The notes: generated from the sequence alone by a model not told the origin. DNA of 64,000 nucleotides from Phenylobacterium montanum (GCF_018135625.1 NZ_CP073078.1:1600001-1664000), one strand, 5' to 3'. Shown: positions 40,385 to 51,025, counted from the first letter of the stretch. Program-made: numbers and translations.

Positions 40385-43300
40385 ATGGCGTCGGCGAACT
40401 GGATGAACGTCCTGGGCGGAGACTGGTCGACGGGCAGCGACTGGTCGACCGGCGCGGCGCCGGGCGCCTCGACCGATGCGGTCGTCGCCGCGAGCGGCTC
40501 GTACCAGGTGGCCATCAACAGCGCCGCCGTCGCCCTCTCGCTCACCTTGAACGACGCCGGGGCCACCGTGCTCGACAGCGCGAGCCTGACCCTGGGCGGA
40601 CCGCTGACCCTGACCGCCGGAACCTTCAATCTGGACACCGCCGGGTCCTTGGGCTGGAGCTCCGGCTCCGGCGCGATCTCGATCGGCGGCGGGGCCACCT
40701 TCAATGCGGCCGGGACCCACACGCTGGACAACCTCCAGATCAACATGGGCACGCCGGACCCCGCCCTCGGCCAGGCGAACCTGACCTTCGGCGACCTGAC
40801 CCTGGGCTCCAGCGCCGTCATCGGCTTCAACGGCGGCCCCACCTCCACCAGCAGCGCCTTCCAGTCGATCATGGGCGCCAGCCTGACCAACAACGGACTG
40901 ATCGAGGCGATCCAGAACTACGCCTCCGCCCTGATCTACGTCGGGACCCTGACCAACAACGGGACCCTGCTCAATTCCAGCGCCTCGGGCTACACGGTCG
41001 AGGCCACCGACATCTCGAACACCGGGACCATCACCGCCTCCGGCCCCGGCGGCATCGGCATCAGCGCCTTCGGGACCTTCACCAATTCGGGGGTGATCAA
41101 CGACAGCGCCGGGATCGCGGTCGCCTCGCCCGGGTTCGCCAACAACGGAACGATCAACCTGACCGGTTCCGGCGGCTATTTCGCCGTGGTGGCGCCGCTC
41201 TCCTCCACGCCGGTGGTCCCCGCCTGGACCATGACCGGAACCGGCTCGGTCAACCTGAAGGGCGTCGGCAATACGCTCGAGTTCATCGAGACCCAGACCT
41301 TCGGCCAGGGGACCATCAGCCTGACCGGCTCCAACGAACAGATCGTCGTGGTCAGCTCGGCGACGAACGCCCCGAGCGGATCGGTCTCGGCCTATCTGAC
41401 CATCGGATCCTCCGCGGTGATCACCCAGACCGCCGGGACGGCGCTCTTCACCTATTCGAATCCCGGCGGGCTCGCCGACGCCCTGATCAACGACGGGACC
41501 ATCGCCCTGTCGGCCAGCGGCGGCTCGACCACCATCGCCACCACCGCCTTCACCAACAACGGGACGGTCAGCGTCTCCAACGGCGATCACCTGCTCGTGC
41601 AGGCGGCGATGGACGGTTCGGGCGCGATCGACATCGCGACCGGCGGCGTCGCCGAGATCGCCGCTGCGGCCGCCGCCAGTGACAAGGTGGCGTTCCTGGA
41701 CGGCCAGAGCGATCTTCTGCGCCTGGACGCCGCGGCGAGCTTCGCCAGCGCCGTCAACGGCTTCGGCGTGGGCGACACCATCGACCTGAGAGGCCTTGTC
41801 GCCACCTCGGCCGGCTGGTCCGGCGGCGTCCTGACGGTGGGCCTCAGCGGCGGCGGGAGCCTGAAGCTGAACATCGCCGGCAACTATGCCGGAGCGAGCT
41901 TCATCAGAACCTCGGACGGCGCCGGCGGCACCAACATCACCCTCGGCCAAAGCGCCCTGGACAGCTGGGCGCAGCCGGTCAACGGCGACTGGTCCGACGC
42001 GACCAAGTGGTCGACCGGCAAGGTTCCGACCGCGACCGACGACGCCCTGATCGGCGGGGCGACGGGCTATGTGGTCGCGGTGACCACCGCAGCAGCGGCG
42101 CATTCCCTGACCCTGAACGACGCCTCCACCAGCGTGCGGCTGACCGGCTCGCTCAGCCTCGGCGCGGCGCTGGGCGTTACCGCCGGGACCATCGACATCG
42201 GCGGCGGCCCGGGCGGCGGGGCCATCACCGCGGCCAGCCTGACCAACAACGGAACCATCACCGGCGACACCGCCATCGACGGCGGCCTTTCGCCCGGCTC
42301 CTCGGGCCAGACCAACGTGCATTCGATCAATGTCAGCGGCGCCTTCATCAACAACGGCGTCCTCAGCAGCGACGCCTCGGGCGGCGTGATCTCCGAAGTG
42401 CTGGTGACCGCCGGAACGATCACGAACACCGGAACCGTGCGGTCGGCCGCCGCCGGCGATGGCTTCGTCGAGCTCAACTCCACCGCCAGCGTGACCAATT
42501 CAGGGACCTTCGCCACCACGGCGAACGGCGGAATCGGGGTCTCGGCCCCCTCGTTCGTCAACAACGGCCAGATCAACCTCGCCGGCGGCAATGACGATCT
42601 CGAGATCACCTCGGCCTATTCCGGCGGAGCCTTCAGCACCCCGACCACCACCACGGGGACCGGGACCATCACGCTGTCCGGCCTCGGCAGCCGGATCCGC
42701 TTCCTGGGCAGCCAGACCTTCGCCCAGGGGACCATCGCCCTGGCCGGCGCGGGCGCGACCCTGACCGACGCCAGCATCGGCCTGCCGGGCGGCCCGCCGG
42801 TCTCGCTGCTGACCTTCGGCGCCAATTCGGTGATCAACGCCACCGCGGCCAGCGCCGACATCACCAGCTGGTACAACTCTGGCAACCGGATCACCAACAA
42901 CGGCGCGATCAACGCCTCGGCGACCGGCGGGACCCTGACCATCGACCCGGCGCTGTTCACCAACAACGGCGCCATCGCGGTCACGGGCGGCGACCGCCTG
43001 GTGCTCAAGGCCGCGACCGACGGGACCGGGACCATCAGCCTGGCCAGCGGTTCGACCGCCGAGATCGTCCAAAGCCTGGCGAGCGGCGGCCAGGTCAGCT
43101 TCGCCGATGCGGCCGGCGACCTCTTGCGCCTCGACGCCCCGTCCGGCTTCGCCGCGACGGTCTCCGGCTTCGCCAAGGGCGACGTGATCGACCTGCGCGG
43201 CCTCGCCGGGACCAGCGCGGCGTGGAGCGGCGGGGTTCTCACCGTTCAGCTGTCGGGCGGCGGAACCTATGGGCTGAAGCTCGCCGGCGCCTATGCCGGG

Positions 43301-45304
43301 ACCAGCTTCCAGGTGGCGAGCGACGGGGCCGGTGGCAGCCTGGTCACGATCGGCAGCGCCGCGCCGCCGCCCGCCGGCCTCGCCGGCTCCATGAGCCTGA
43401 CGGCGGCGACCGAGGGATCGGCCACGGCGGCGCAGGTCGCCAGCTTCACCGACAGCAACCTGTCGGATACCGCCGCCGCCTTCTCCGCCCTGATCACCTG
43501 GGGCGACGGGACCACCAGCGCCGGAACGGTGGCGGGGTCGAGCGGGGCCTTCACGGTCTCGGCCGGCGGCGGCCACGTCTATGCCGGCGAGGGCAGCTAC
43601 GCCGCCAAGGTCGACGTCACCCGCACCGCCGACAGCGCCAGGCTTTCGCTGTCCGGCTCGATCGCGGTCGGGGAAGGCGACGTCCTGGCGGTGCAAACGG
43701 CGCCCCACCTGTCGGCGACTGAGCAGCAGGCCTTCTCGGCGACCCTGGCCACCTTCACGGACACCTATGCCGGCAATGTCGCGGGCGACTTCACCGCCAC
43801 CATCGACTGGGGCGACGGGACCACCAGCGCCGGCGTGGTGAGCTTCGCTAGCGGCCTGATCTCGGTGGCCGGGACCCACGCTTACGGCGCGGCCGGGACC
43901 AACCCCATCACCGTGACGCTGCAGGAGGTCGACGGCTCGGCGCACATCACCGCCAGCGGCTCGATCGACGTCGCGCCTTCGCCGGACGACACCTATGTCC
44001 TGACCCCGCACGCCGACAGCTTCACCGATACCGACGGCGACGACACCTACCTCGCCGCCAGCAACACCCTCACCAAGGGCGACGTCATCACCGGCGGCGG
44101 GGGAATGAACCGGATGATCCTCAGCGGCGGGGGGACCTTCGACCTGCGCGCGCCGACGACGCTGTCCGGCATACCGACCCTGAACGCCCAGGAGGGCCAG
44201 ACGGCCTATTCGAGCGGCGCGCTCAATTTCACCAACCATCGCCAGGTGATCTATCTGCGCGACGGCCTCGACCTGACCCTCAACGTCGGGGCCGACCCGG
44301 GCGCCAACAGCCAGAACCCCAACGCGTCCGGCATCGTGATCTTCGGCGCGAACAACCACGATGTGATCAACCTGAGCTCCGGCGCCGACCAGGTGTTCGT
44401 CGGCGGCGCGGGCGAGACCGTGCATGGCGGCGGCGGCAAGAACCAGATCGTGGTCAACGCCACGACGGTCGCGGCGACGCTGGACGGCGGCGGCGGCGCC
44501 AGCACGCTCTGCCTCACCGGCGGCGGGACCGTCGCCCTGGGCGCCAACATCACCAACTTCGCCACCGTCAATCTGGGCGCCGCGCCCGCCGGCTCGACCC
44601 AGCCGGCCTGGAACTTCACCGCCAACGGCATCCACGGCCTGAAGATCAGCGACATCACCGGCGGCGCCGACGTCATCACGGTCGGCGACGCCAGCCAGAT
44701 CGTGGCAACAGGCGGCGGGACCTATCGAGTGAAGGTCAACGCCCGGACCGCCGGCGCCTTGGTTTGGGCGTCGACCGGAGCGGACCTGATCGAGGTCGTC
44801 GGCGGCGGGAGCGTGGCCCTGAACCGGGGCGACCATGGCGTCTCGACCGTGATGCTCGACCAGGCGACCAGCATCGCCGTCGGGCCAGGCGTCGGGCAGA
44901 TCATCGGCAGCACGGCGGCCGACTCCATCACCGCGGGCGGCGCCAACGAAACCCTGATCGGCAATGGCGGCCTGGACACCCTGGTCGGGTATGCCGGCGG
45001 CGGCGACACCTTCAAGGACACCGCCGCTCATCTGAACGGCGATGTCGTCAAGAACTTCGCCGCGGCGGGCGACCGGATCGACGTGACCGATCTCGCCCCT
45101 TCCGCCATCGCGCCGAGCTTCGTGGAGGACAATAGCAACAGCTTCGGCGTGCTGAGCCTGACCGACGGGACCCATACGGCCAAGATCACCCTGTTCGGTC
45201 AGTTCTCCGCCGCCGGCTTCCATGTGGCCAGCGACGGCGGATCGGGCGAGATCGTCACCTACACACCGCCCCCGGCGCACGCCCTGGCGGCTCCGCTCGG
45301 ATAG
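40385..45304 (+). CDS. Giant repeat protein, probable type I secreted surface protein
   Basis: A 1,639-residue protein rich in Gly, Ala, Thr, Ser and Asn, nearly free of Cys, without N-terminal signal peptide. Two tandem units of about 500 residues (roughly 5-530 and 530-1010) each start with a GDWS...WSTG motif and SLTLNDA, continue with many (F)TNNGT/TNSGT beta-helix-type repeats, and end with DLLRLDA...VSGF.KGD.IDLRGL and WSGGVLTV. Two PKD-like repeats follow, each with ITWGDGTTSAG or IDWGDGTTSAG. The C-terminal 400 residues have glycine-rich RTX-like turns (GGAGETVHGGGGKNQI, GNGGLDTLVGYAGGGDTF) ending in a region typical of type I secretion signals. Start chosen at 40385 (GGGAG upstream). 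Probable adhesin or S-layer-like protein; no secretion genes nearby. Confidence 0.82.
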   Translation: MASANWMNVLGGDWSTGSDWSTGAAPGASTDAVVAASGSYQVAINSAAVALSLTLNDAGATVLDSASLTLGGPLTLTAGTFNLDTAGSLGWSSGSGAISIGGGATFNAAGTHTLDNLQINMGTPDPALGQANLTFGDLTLGSSAVIGFNGGPTSTSSAFQSIMGASLTNNGLIEAIQNYASALIYVGTLTNNGTLLNSSASGYTVEATDISNTGTITASGPGGIGISAFGTFTNSGVINDSAGIAVASPGFANNGTINLTGSGGYFAVVAPLSSTPVVPAWTMTGTGSVNLKGVGNTLEFIETQTFGQGTISLTGSNEQIVVVSSATNAPSGSVSAYLTIGSSAVITQTAGTALFTYSNPGGLADALINDGTIALSASGGSTTIATTAFTNNGTVSVSNGDHLLVQAAMDGSGAIDIATGGVAEIAAAAAASDKVAFLDGQSDLLRLDAAASFASAVNGFGVGDTIDLRGLVATSAGWSGGVLTVGLSGGGSLKLNIAGNYAGASFIRTSDGAGGTNITLGQSALDSWAQPVNGDWSDATKWSTGKVPTATDDALIGGATGYVVAVTTAAAAHSLTLNDASTSVRLTGSLSLGAALGVTAGTIDIGGGPGGGAITAASLTNNGTITGDTAIDGGLSPGSSGQTNVHSINVSGAFINNGVLSSDASGGVISEVLVTAGTITNTGTVRSAAAGDGFVELNSTASVTNSGTFATTANGGIGVSAPSFVNNGQINLAGGNDDLEITSAYSGGAFSTPTTTTGTGTITLSGLGSRIRFLGSQTFAQGTIALAGAGATLTDASIGLPGGPPVSLLTFGANSVINATAASADITSWYNSGNRITNNGAINASATGGTLTIDPALFTNNGAIAVTGGDRLVLKAATDGTGTISLASGSTAEIVQSLASGGQVSFADAAGDLLRLDAPSGFAATVSGFAKGDVIDLRGLAGTSAAWSGGVLTVQLSGGGTYGLKLAGAYAGTSFQVASDGAGGSLVTIGSAAPPPAGLAGSMSLTAATEGSATAAQVASFTDSNLSDTAAAFSALITWGDGTTSAGTVAGSSGAFTVSAGGGHVYAGEGSYAAKVDVTRTADSARLSLSGSIAVGEGDVLAVQTAPHLSATEQQAFSATLATFTDTYAGNVAGDFTATIDWGDGTTSAGVVSFASGLISVAGTHAYGAAGTNPITVTLQEVDGSAHITASGSIDVAPSPDDTYVLTPHADSFTDTDGDDTYLAASNTLTKGDVITGGGGMNRMILSGGGTFDLRAPTTLSGIPTLNAQEGQTAYSSGALNFTNHRQVIYLRDGLDLTLNVGADPGANSQNPNASGIVIFGANNHDVINLSSGADQVFVGGAGETVHGGGGKNQIVVNATTVAATLDGGGGASTLCLTGGGTVALGANITNFATVNLGAAPAGSTQPAWNFTANGIHGLKISDITGGADVITVGDASQIVATGGGTYRVKVNARTAGALVWASTGADLIEVVGGGSVALNRGDHGVSTVMLDQATSIAVGPGVGQIIGSTAADSITAGGANETLIGNGGLDTLVGYAGGGDTFKDTAAHLNGDVVKNFAAAGDRIDVTDLAPSAIAPSFVEDNSNSFGVLSLTDGTHTAKITLFGQFSAAGFHVASDGGSGEIVTYTPPPAHALAAPLG

Positions 45305-45316
45305 GACGTCGGCCCG

Positions 45317-46231
45317 CTATTTCCGCGCTGGGCCCAGATACTGCCTCGCCAGCGCCCTGACCTCGTCGTCTGAGAGGGCGCGGTTATAGATGCGCACGTC
45401 GCGGACATAGCCGTCGAACTCCCCTGAGGGATCGTCGGTGCGCGGCCCGTTGAGTTCGGCTCCGATCGCAAGCGGCCTGGTCAGGCTCTGCGGATCCAGC
45501 CGCATCTGCCCGACGTGCGTCTCCGTGCCGATGAGTTCGCCGTCGACATACATCGACATCTTCCCGGTATCGCCGTCATAGACGCCGGCCAGTTGCACCC
45601 ATTCCCCGGCGCGCGGCTTATCCTGCCCCTTCGGCAGGGCGTAGATGCTCGGCTCGCTGCCCTTCAGCCCGAGATGCCACTTGTAGCGAAGGCCGTCTTT
45701 CCTGGGTCCGTAGCCGAGAAAGAACAGGTCCGGGTGCATCGTCTCCCGCCATTGCCGCTGCACCACCGCAATGTACCCGGTCAGGTTGGGGACGCGCTGT
45801 CGCTTGTTGTAGGTGGTGTCGCCGAACCGATTTGCGACCCAGGTGACGCCTTCGTCCCATTTCCGCCGGACCTTGTCCGCCGGTGTCCATAGGGTTCTCG
45901 GATAGATCAGCGCGACGACCGTGATCCGCGTCTTCAGGCTGTTGATGGAGTCCGAAGCCGGAACCTGGACAAAGTGGTCGTTGTCGCCGCTGAACGAAGC
46001 CGACCTGGCGAACGGGCCTTTGCCCCAGGTCTGTTCCGGCGTCTTCGAGGGGACAATCCTCCCGTCATTCCGATTGCCGGAAGAATCCCTGACGGCGTCG
46101 CCCGCGGCTTCGTGAAATTCCCAATGCCCGATCAGGCCGCGGTCCGTCTCGCTTTGCGCAGCGCAGGGGCCCGCGGCCGCGAGAGAGACAACGATCAGCC
46201 CAAAGACGAAGCGGCGAAGTTTTTTGCTCAT
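45317..46231 (-). CDS. Secreted LamG-domain protein
   Basis: A 304-residue exported protein (signal peptide to about residue 25, CAAQ). The rest is one LamG/concanavalin-A-like lectin domain: GLIGHWEFHEAAGDAVRDSSG, GPFARSASFSGDNDHFVQVP, GEWVQLAGVYDGDTGKMSMYVDG and DVRIYNRALSDDEVRAL, the standard beginning, ligand strand and end of such domains. No catalytic domain, so it probably binds carbohydrate or protein at the cell surface. It converges on the giant repeat protein with 12 bases between stops. Codon use (TCG, AAG, GAC mixed with less GC-rich codons) is slightly less biased than its neighbours. Confidence 0.85.
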   Translation of the reverse strand: MSKKLRRFVFGLIVVSLAAAGPCAAQSETDRGLIGHWEFHEAAGDAVRDSSGNRNDGRIVPSKTPEQTWGKGPFARSASFSGDNDHFVQVPASDSINSLKTRITVVALIYPRTLWTPADKVRRKWDEGVTWVANRFGDTTYNKRQRVPNLTGYIAVVQRQWRETMHPDLFFLGYGPRKDGLRYKWHLGLKGSEPSIYALPKGQDKPRAGEWVQLAGVYDGDTGKMSMYVDGELIGTETHVGQMRLDPQSLTRPLAIGAELNGPRTDDPSGEFDGYVRDVRIYNRALSDDEVRALARQYLGPARK

Positions 46232-46258
46232 GGCGCGCTTCCGGAGGACATTGCTCAG

Positions 46259-46279
46259 ACGGTCGGGTCATCCGACCGT
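46259..46279 (-). other. Hairpin in the LamG 5' region
   Basis: Perfect 8-bp stem ACGGTCGG/CCGACCGT with a 5-base loop, 28 bases upstream of the LamG gene start on its template. It has no T-run; it could be a leader structure or protein-binding dyad. Confidence 0.35.
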
Positions 46280-46480
46280 GTGGAGCGGCAGCTTGGCAGA
46301 GACGCCCGCATTGTCCACAAAGTAGATCATGATTTCGAGGACAGTCCCCGTCCGCGAGGCCGCCCATTCATCAGAACGCTCAACGGCCGATATCTTATAG
46401 GGCAACTGCTCCGCGCCGATCCAGACCGCCGAGCTTCACCGCCTGGCGCCGGAACTGCGGAGCGGCGCCGGCTGGTCGCG

Positions 46481-47215
46481 CTATGGCTCGACCCGCAGGC
46501 GCACTCCATCGACCGTCGCCAGCCTCAAGGGAGCGCCCTCGCCATCGCGCTTCGAAGGCGTCGCCAGGAGGCGAAGGTCGGCGAACAGGCCGACGATGTT
46601 GCAGGCGACAGCGACCACGAACGGATAGCGCCAGCCCCAGGCCAGGAAATCGGCGCGCCCGAGGCAGAGGAACATCCCGCCCATCAGCAGAGCGGCCAGG
46701 GCCAAGCCGGCGACATCACCCGCGACGCCCTTCGGGGCCGCGCCCACTGGCTGCGGTTCGAGCGACAGGCCGGACCGGGCAAGCCCTTGCAACGCCGCGC
46801 ACCCGACCAGGAAGGCCGCCGCGACCCCGCCCGCCCCCCCGCTCGGCAGGAAGGCGACCGCCGCGGTCGCCCCGCCCAGCAGCACCCGGGCCACGGTCGA
46901 GCGCACGCCCCGGCCATGACGCCGTTCGAGCCATCGAAAACCGGCGCCGCCCAATGCGCCAAGCGAAAGAGGAAGCGCGCAGAGGACAAGGCCCGCAGCC
47001 AGCGCCAGGAAACGGCCGAGCCCGGAAAATATGACGTCCGGGAAGACCAGCATAGCCGCGCCGGAAAGGGCGGCCATGCCGAATGCCTGGGGGAAACGGC
47101 TCAAAGCTCCGCCCAGCCGCAGATCCTCCTGGGATTGACCAGCTGGCGTCGCATGTAGCCGCCGGGCCTCGACCTCGAGGCCTGAAGATGACGGCCATTG
47201 GTAGTCCAGGCTCAT
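46481..47215 (-). CDS. Integral membrane protein, unknown
   Basis: A 244-residue protein with about 6-7 hydrophobic segments. The last part, FLAWGWRYPFVVAVACNIVGLF followed by ADLRLLATP, resembles the end of a major-facilitator N-half, and related small MFS-like proteins are encoded near cyo clusters in alphaproteobacteria, but the characteristic MFS loop is not evident. Start at 47215 is favoured by AGGGGA five bases upstream; 47239 and 47293 are alternatives. Divergent from cyoA. Function unknown; membership of MFS is possible but not proven. Confidence 0.55.
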   Translation of the reverse strand: MSLDYQWPSSSGLEVEARRLHATPAGQSQEDLRLGGALSRFPQAFGMAALSGAAMLVFPDVIFSGLGRFLALAAGLVLCALPLSLGALGGAGFRWLERRHGRGVRSTVARVLLGGATAAVAFLPSGGAGGVAAAFLVGCAALQGLARSGLSLEPQPVGAAPKGVAGDVAGLALAALLMGGMFLCLGRADFLAWGWRYPFVVAVACNIVGLFADLRLLATPSKRDGEGAPLRLATVDGVRLRVEP

Positions 47216-47402
47216 CTCGTTCCCCTGGTGCGTTTCCATGTCCCAAGGCCTTTCGGCCGAGCCGCAGTTCTTGAGCGGTCTTGGGGCGAGCATGGCCCAT
47301 GCGTGGGACGGCGCCTAGGACAAACCGTCCAATGGCGGCCGGGCGCCGCTCGGCGATATTGCATCGCAACATGCGTCTAATTCGCAGTTGAGGCAAAATT
47401 TC

Positions 47403-48377
47403 GTGAAGCTTTTCAGGGCATGCCTGAGTGCGCTGGCGTTCGCCAGCCTGGCTGGTTGCAAGATGGTGGTGCTCCGCCCGGCCGGCGATATCGCAGCGCA
47501 GCAACGCGACCTGGTGCTGCTGGCGACCGGGCTGATGCTGCTGATCATCGTTCCGGTGATCGCGCTCACCCTGTTGTTCGCCTGGAAGTATCGCGCCTCG
47601 AATCTCCAGGCGACCTATGCGCCGGACTGGAGCCATTCGAACCGCATCGAAATGGCGGTCTGGGGCGCGCCCCTGGCCATCATCCTGGTCCTCGGCGCCG
47701 TGACCTGGACAACCAGCCACACCCTGGACCCATACCGCCCCTTAAGCCGCCTGGCGCCTCATCGGCCGATCCCCGCCGGCGTCAAGCCGCTGGAGGTCGA
47801 CGTCGTCGCCCTGGATTGGAAGTGGCTGTTCATCTACCCCGAGCAGGGCGTGGCCAGCGTCAACGAGCTTGCCGCCCCGGTCGACCGGCCGATCGCCTTC
47901 AAGATCACCGCCTCGTCGGTGATGAACGCCTTCTACGTGCCGGCCCTGGCCGGGCAGATCTACGCCATGCCCGGCATGCAGACCCAGCTGAACGCTGTGA
48001 TCAACCAGCCGGGCGTCTATGAGGGCTTCTCCTCCAACTACAGCGGCGCCGGCTTTTCCGGCATGAAGTTCAAGTTCAAGGGCCTGACCCCGGCCGAGTT
48101 CGACCACTGGGTGGCCCAGGCCAAGGCCGCCTCCCCGGCCCTGACCCGCGCCGACTATCTCGCCCTGGCCCGCCCCTCCACCGACGAGCCGGTGCGGCGC
48201 TTCGCCAGCGTCGACCCGACCCTGTTCCTCGCGGTGGTGAATCGCTGCGCCGCCCCGGGCCAGGTCTGCAAGGACCAGATGAAATCGCCGATGCCCTCCA
48301 GCCCGATGGCCGTCGCCATGGCCAACCGCATCCGCTGCGCCCCGACGCGCCGCGCCCCCGCCCAGCACGCCTCCTGA
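47403..48377 (+). CDS. cyoA: Cytochrome o ubiquinol oxidase subunit II
   Basis: Subunit II of the bo3-type quinol oxidase, with two N-terminal membrane helices and a periplasmic cupredoxin-fold domain. The N-terminus has a lipobox (SLAGC, Cys19), as in other CyoA proteins; ALDWKWLFIYPEQGVASVNE and PALAGQIYAMPGMQTQL are family blocks; CuA ligands are absent as expected for a quinol oxidase. GTG at 47403 chosen over TTG 47388 because it has GAGG upstream and begins right at the signal sequence. First of seven genes in a tight operon. Confidence 0.94.
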   Translation: MKLFRACLSALAFASLAGCKMVVLRPAGDIAAQQRDLVLLATGLMLLIIVPVIALTLLFAWKYRASNLQATYAPDWSHSNRIEMAVWGAPLAIILVLGAVTWTTSHTLDPYRPLSRLAPHRPIPAGVKPLEVDVVALDWKWLFIYPEQGVASVNELAAPVDRPIAFKITASSVMNAFYVPALAGQIYAMPGMQTQLNAVINQPGVYEGFSSNYSGAGFSGMKFKFKGLTPAEFDHWVAQAKAASPALTRADYLALARPSTDEPVRRFASVDPTLFLAVVNRCAAPGQVCKDQMKSPMPSSPMAVAMANRIRCAPTRRAPAQHAS

Positions 48378-48392
48378 AGCAAGGCCGCCGCC

Positions 48393-50396
48393 ATGCCCAC
48401 CACCGACCAGCTGAGCCACTTCATCTTCGGGCGCCTGACCTGGGACGCCATCCCACTGCACGAGCCGATCCTCTTGGCCACCTTCGCCGTGGTCGCGCTC
48501 GGCGGCCTGGCCGTGCTCGGCCTGATCACCCGCTACAAGCTCTGGGGCTATCTCTGGAGCGAGTGGTTCACCAGCGTGGACCACAAGAAGATCGGCGTGA
48601 TGTACGTGGTCCTGGCCATCGTCATGCTGCTGCGCGGCTTCGCCGACGCCATGATGATGCGGGGCCAGCAGGCCATGGCCTTCGGGACCAGCCACGGCTA
48701 CCTGCCGCCGCAGCACTACGACCAGATCTTCACCGCCCACGGCGTGATCATGATCTTCTTCGTGGCCATGCCGCTGGTCACCGGGCTGATGAACTTCGTC
48801 GTGCCGATGCAGATCGGCGCCCGCGACGTGGCCTTTCCGTTCCTGAACAATTTCAGCTTCTGGATGACGGTCGGGGGCGCGGCGACGGTGATGATCTCGC
48901 TGTTCGTCGGCGAGTTCGCCCGCACCGGCTGGCTGGCCTATCCGCCCCTGTCAGGGCTCGCCATGAGCCCCGACGTCGGCGTCGACTACTACATCTGGTC
49001 GCTGCAGATCGCCGGCGTCGGCACCCTGCTGTCCGGCGTCAACCTGGTGGCCACCATCATCAAGATGCGTGCGCCGGGCATGACGCTGATGAAGATGCCG
49101 GTCTTCACCTGGACCGCGCTCTGCACCAACGTCCTGATCGTGGCCACCTTCCCGGTGCTGACCGCGGTGCTCGCCCTGCTCTCCCTAGATCGCTACGTCG
49201 GCACCCAGTTCTTCACCAACGACCTCGGGGGCGACCCGATGCTGTACGTGAACCTGATCTGGATCTGGGGCCACCCGGAGGTCTACATCCTGATCCTGCC
49301 GGCCTTCGGCGTGTTCTCGGAGGTCGTCTCGACCTTCAGCGGCAAGCCCCTGTTCGGCTACACCTCGATGGTCTACGCCACCGTGGCCATCACGGTGCTG
49401 TCCTACCTCGTCTGGCTGCACCACTTCTTCACCATGGGCTCCGGCGGCGACGTCAACGGCTTCTTCGGCATCACCACCATGGTGATCTCGATCCCAACGG
49501 GCGCGAAGATCTTCAACTGGCTGTTCACCATGTACCGCGGCCGGGTGCGCTTCGAGCTGCCGATGCTTTGGACGGTCGGCTTCATGGTCACCTTCGTCAT
49601 CGGCGGCATGACCGGCGTGCTGCTGGCCGTCCCGCCCGCCGACTTCGTGCTGCACAACAGCCTGTTCCTGGTCGCCCACTTCCACAATGTGATCATCGGC
49701 GGGGTGGTGTTCGGCATGTTCGCCGGCATCGCCTACTGGTTCCCCAAGGCCTTCGGCTTCAGGCTGGATCCGTTCTGGGGCAAGGCCTCGTTCTGGCTGT
49801 GGCTGACCGGCTTCTACTTCGCCTTCATGCCGCTCTATGTCCTGGGCCTGATGGGCGTCACCCGCCGCCTCAGCCACTTTGACGACCCCTCCTTGCGCAT
49901 CTGGTTCGTCGTGGCCGCCTTCGGCGCCGGCCTGATCTTCCTCGGCATCGTCGCCTTCATCGTCCAGATCGCCGTCAGCGTGATCAACCGCGAGGCCCTG
50001 AGGGACCTCACCGGCGACCCCTGGGACGGCCGCACGCTGGAATGGTCCACCGCCTCGCCCCCGCCGGAATACAACTTCGCCTTCACGCCGGTGATCCACG
50101 CCCACGACGCGTGGTGGGACATGAAGGCGCGGGGCTATGCGCGCCCGCTGGCCGACTTCGAGGCCATCCACATGCCAAAGAACACCGGCGCCGGCGTGGT
50201 CCTGGCCGCCATCAGCACCGCCGTGGGCTTCGGCCTGGTCTGGCACATGTGGTGGCTGGCGGTCCTGGGCGGCCTGGCCATCGTGGCCGTCGCCATCGGC
50301 CACAGCTTCAACGAAGACCGTGACTTCCACATCCCCGCCGAGGCCGTGATCCGCGCCGAAGCCGCCCGCACCGAACAGTTGAGCAAGGCCGCATGA
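48393..50396 (+). CDS. cyoB: Cytochrome o ubiquinol oxidase subunit I
   Basis: Catalytic subunit carrying heme b, heme o3 and CuB. Length 667 is normal, with about 15 helices. Motifs: [17 protein letters not shown] with the CuB His and the cross-linked Tyr, LHHFFTMG with the CuB His pair, and [11 protein letters not shown] with the heme ligands; the K-channel region is that of A-type oxidases. It reduces oxygen with ubiquinol and pumps protons. Stop overlaps cyoC by 4 bases. Confidence 0.97.
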   Translation: MPTTDQLSHFIFGRLTWDAIPLHEPILLATFAVVALGGLAVLGLITRYKLWGYLWSEWFTSVDHKKIGVMYVVLAIVMLLRGFADAMMMRGQQAMAFGTSHGYLPPQHYDQIFTAHGVIMIFFVAMPLVTGLMNFVVPMQIGARDVAFPFLNNFSFWMTVGGAATVMISLFVGEFARTGWLAYPPLSGLAMSPDVGVDYYIWSLQIAGVGTLLSGVNLVATIIKMRAPGMTLMKMPVFTWTALCTNVLIVATFPVLTAVLALLSLDRYVGTQFFTNDLGGDPMLYVNLIWIWGHPEVYILILPAFGVFSEVVSTFSGKPLFGYTSMVYATVAITVLSYLVWLHHFFTMGSGGDVNGFFGITTMVISIPTGAKIFNWLFTMYRGRVRFELPMLWTVGFMVTFVIGGMTGVLLAVPPADFVLHNSLFLVAHFHNVIIGGVVFGMFAGIAYWFPKAFGFRLDPFWGKASFWLWLTGFYFAFMPLYVLGLMGVTRRLSHFDDPSLRIWFVVAAFGAGLIFLGIVAFIVQIAVSVINREALRDLTGDPWDGRTLEWSTASPPPEYNFAFTPVIHAHDAWWDMKARGYARPLADFEAIHMPKNTGAGVVLAAISTAVGFGLVWHMWWLAVLGGLAIVAVAIGHSFNEDRDFHIPAEAVIRAEAARTEQLSKAA

Positions 50397-51025
50397 GCAC
50401 CTCCCCCTCCCTGCGCCTGGTCGCCGATCAGGGCCCGTCCGCCTTCCACCTGAGCCACGAGCCGCATGCTCAGAACGGGACCCTGCTGGGGTTCTGGATC
50501 TATCTGATGAGCGACTGCCTGATCTTCGCGGTGCTGTTCGCCACCTATGGCGTGCTCGGCCGCAACTATGCGGGTGGGCCGACGGGAGCGGACCTGTTCG
50601 AGCTGCCGACCGTGGCGGTGAACACGGCGCTCTTGCTGTTCTCGTCCATCACCTACGGCATGGCGATGATCGCCACCCAGTCCGGCCGAGTGACCGAGAC
50701 CCTGGTCTGGCTGGCCGCGACCGGGCTGTTCGGCTGCGGCTTCATCACGCTCGAGCTCACCGAATTCGCCCACCTGATCGCCGAGGGCGCAGGGCCGCAA
50801 CGCAGCGCCTTCCTGTCCAGCTTCTTCACCCTGGTCGGAACCCACGGCCTGCATGTCACCTGCGGGCTGATCTGGCTGGTGACGCTGATGGTCCAGGTCG
50901 GCCGCCGCGGCCTGACCGAGACCAACCGTCGCCGGCTGATGTGCCTCAGCCTGTTCTGGCACTTCCTCGACGTGGTCTGGATCGGGGTCTTTTCGTTCGT
51001 CTATCTCCTGGGAGTGATGGCATGA
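50393..51025 (+). CDS. cyoC: Cytochrome o ubiquinol oxidase subunit III
   Basis: Five-helix subunit of 210 residues. [20 protein letters not shown] and [16 protein letters not shown] are the diagnostic blocks; [17 protein letters not shown] closes the protein. ATGA overlaps on both sides (with cyoB and cyoD), so translation is coupled through the cluster. Confidence 0.96.
   Translation: MSTSPSLRLVADQGPSAFHLSHEPHAQNGTLLGFWIYLMSDCLIFAVLFATYGVLGRNYAGGPTGADLFELPTVAVNTALLLFSSITYGMAMIATQSGRVTETLVWLAATGLFGCGFITLELTEFAHLIAEGAGPQRSAFLSSFFTLVGTHGLHVTCGLIWLVTLMVQVGRRGLTETNRRRLMCLSLFWHFLDVVWIGVFSFVYLLGVMA

Noticed and set aside
44400-45000. Glycine-rich DNA repeats considered as a CRISPR or tandem DNA repeat
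   Set aside because: Repeats are degenerate, codon-phased and in frame with RTX-like protein turns; no spacers of uniform length.
42500-45280. 926-codon open frame antisense to the giant repeat protein
   Set aside because: Mirror frame of a repetitive GC-rich gene; Gly/Asp/Arg/Val-biased composition and no recognisable domain.
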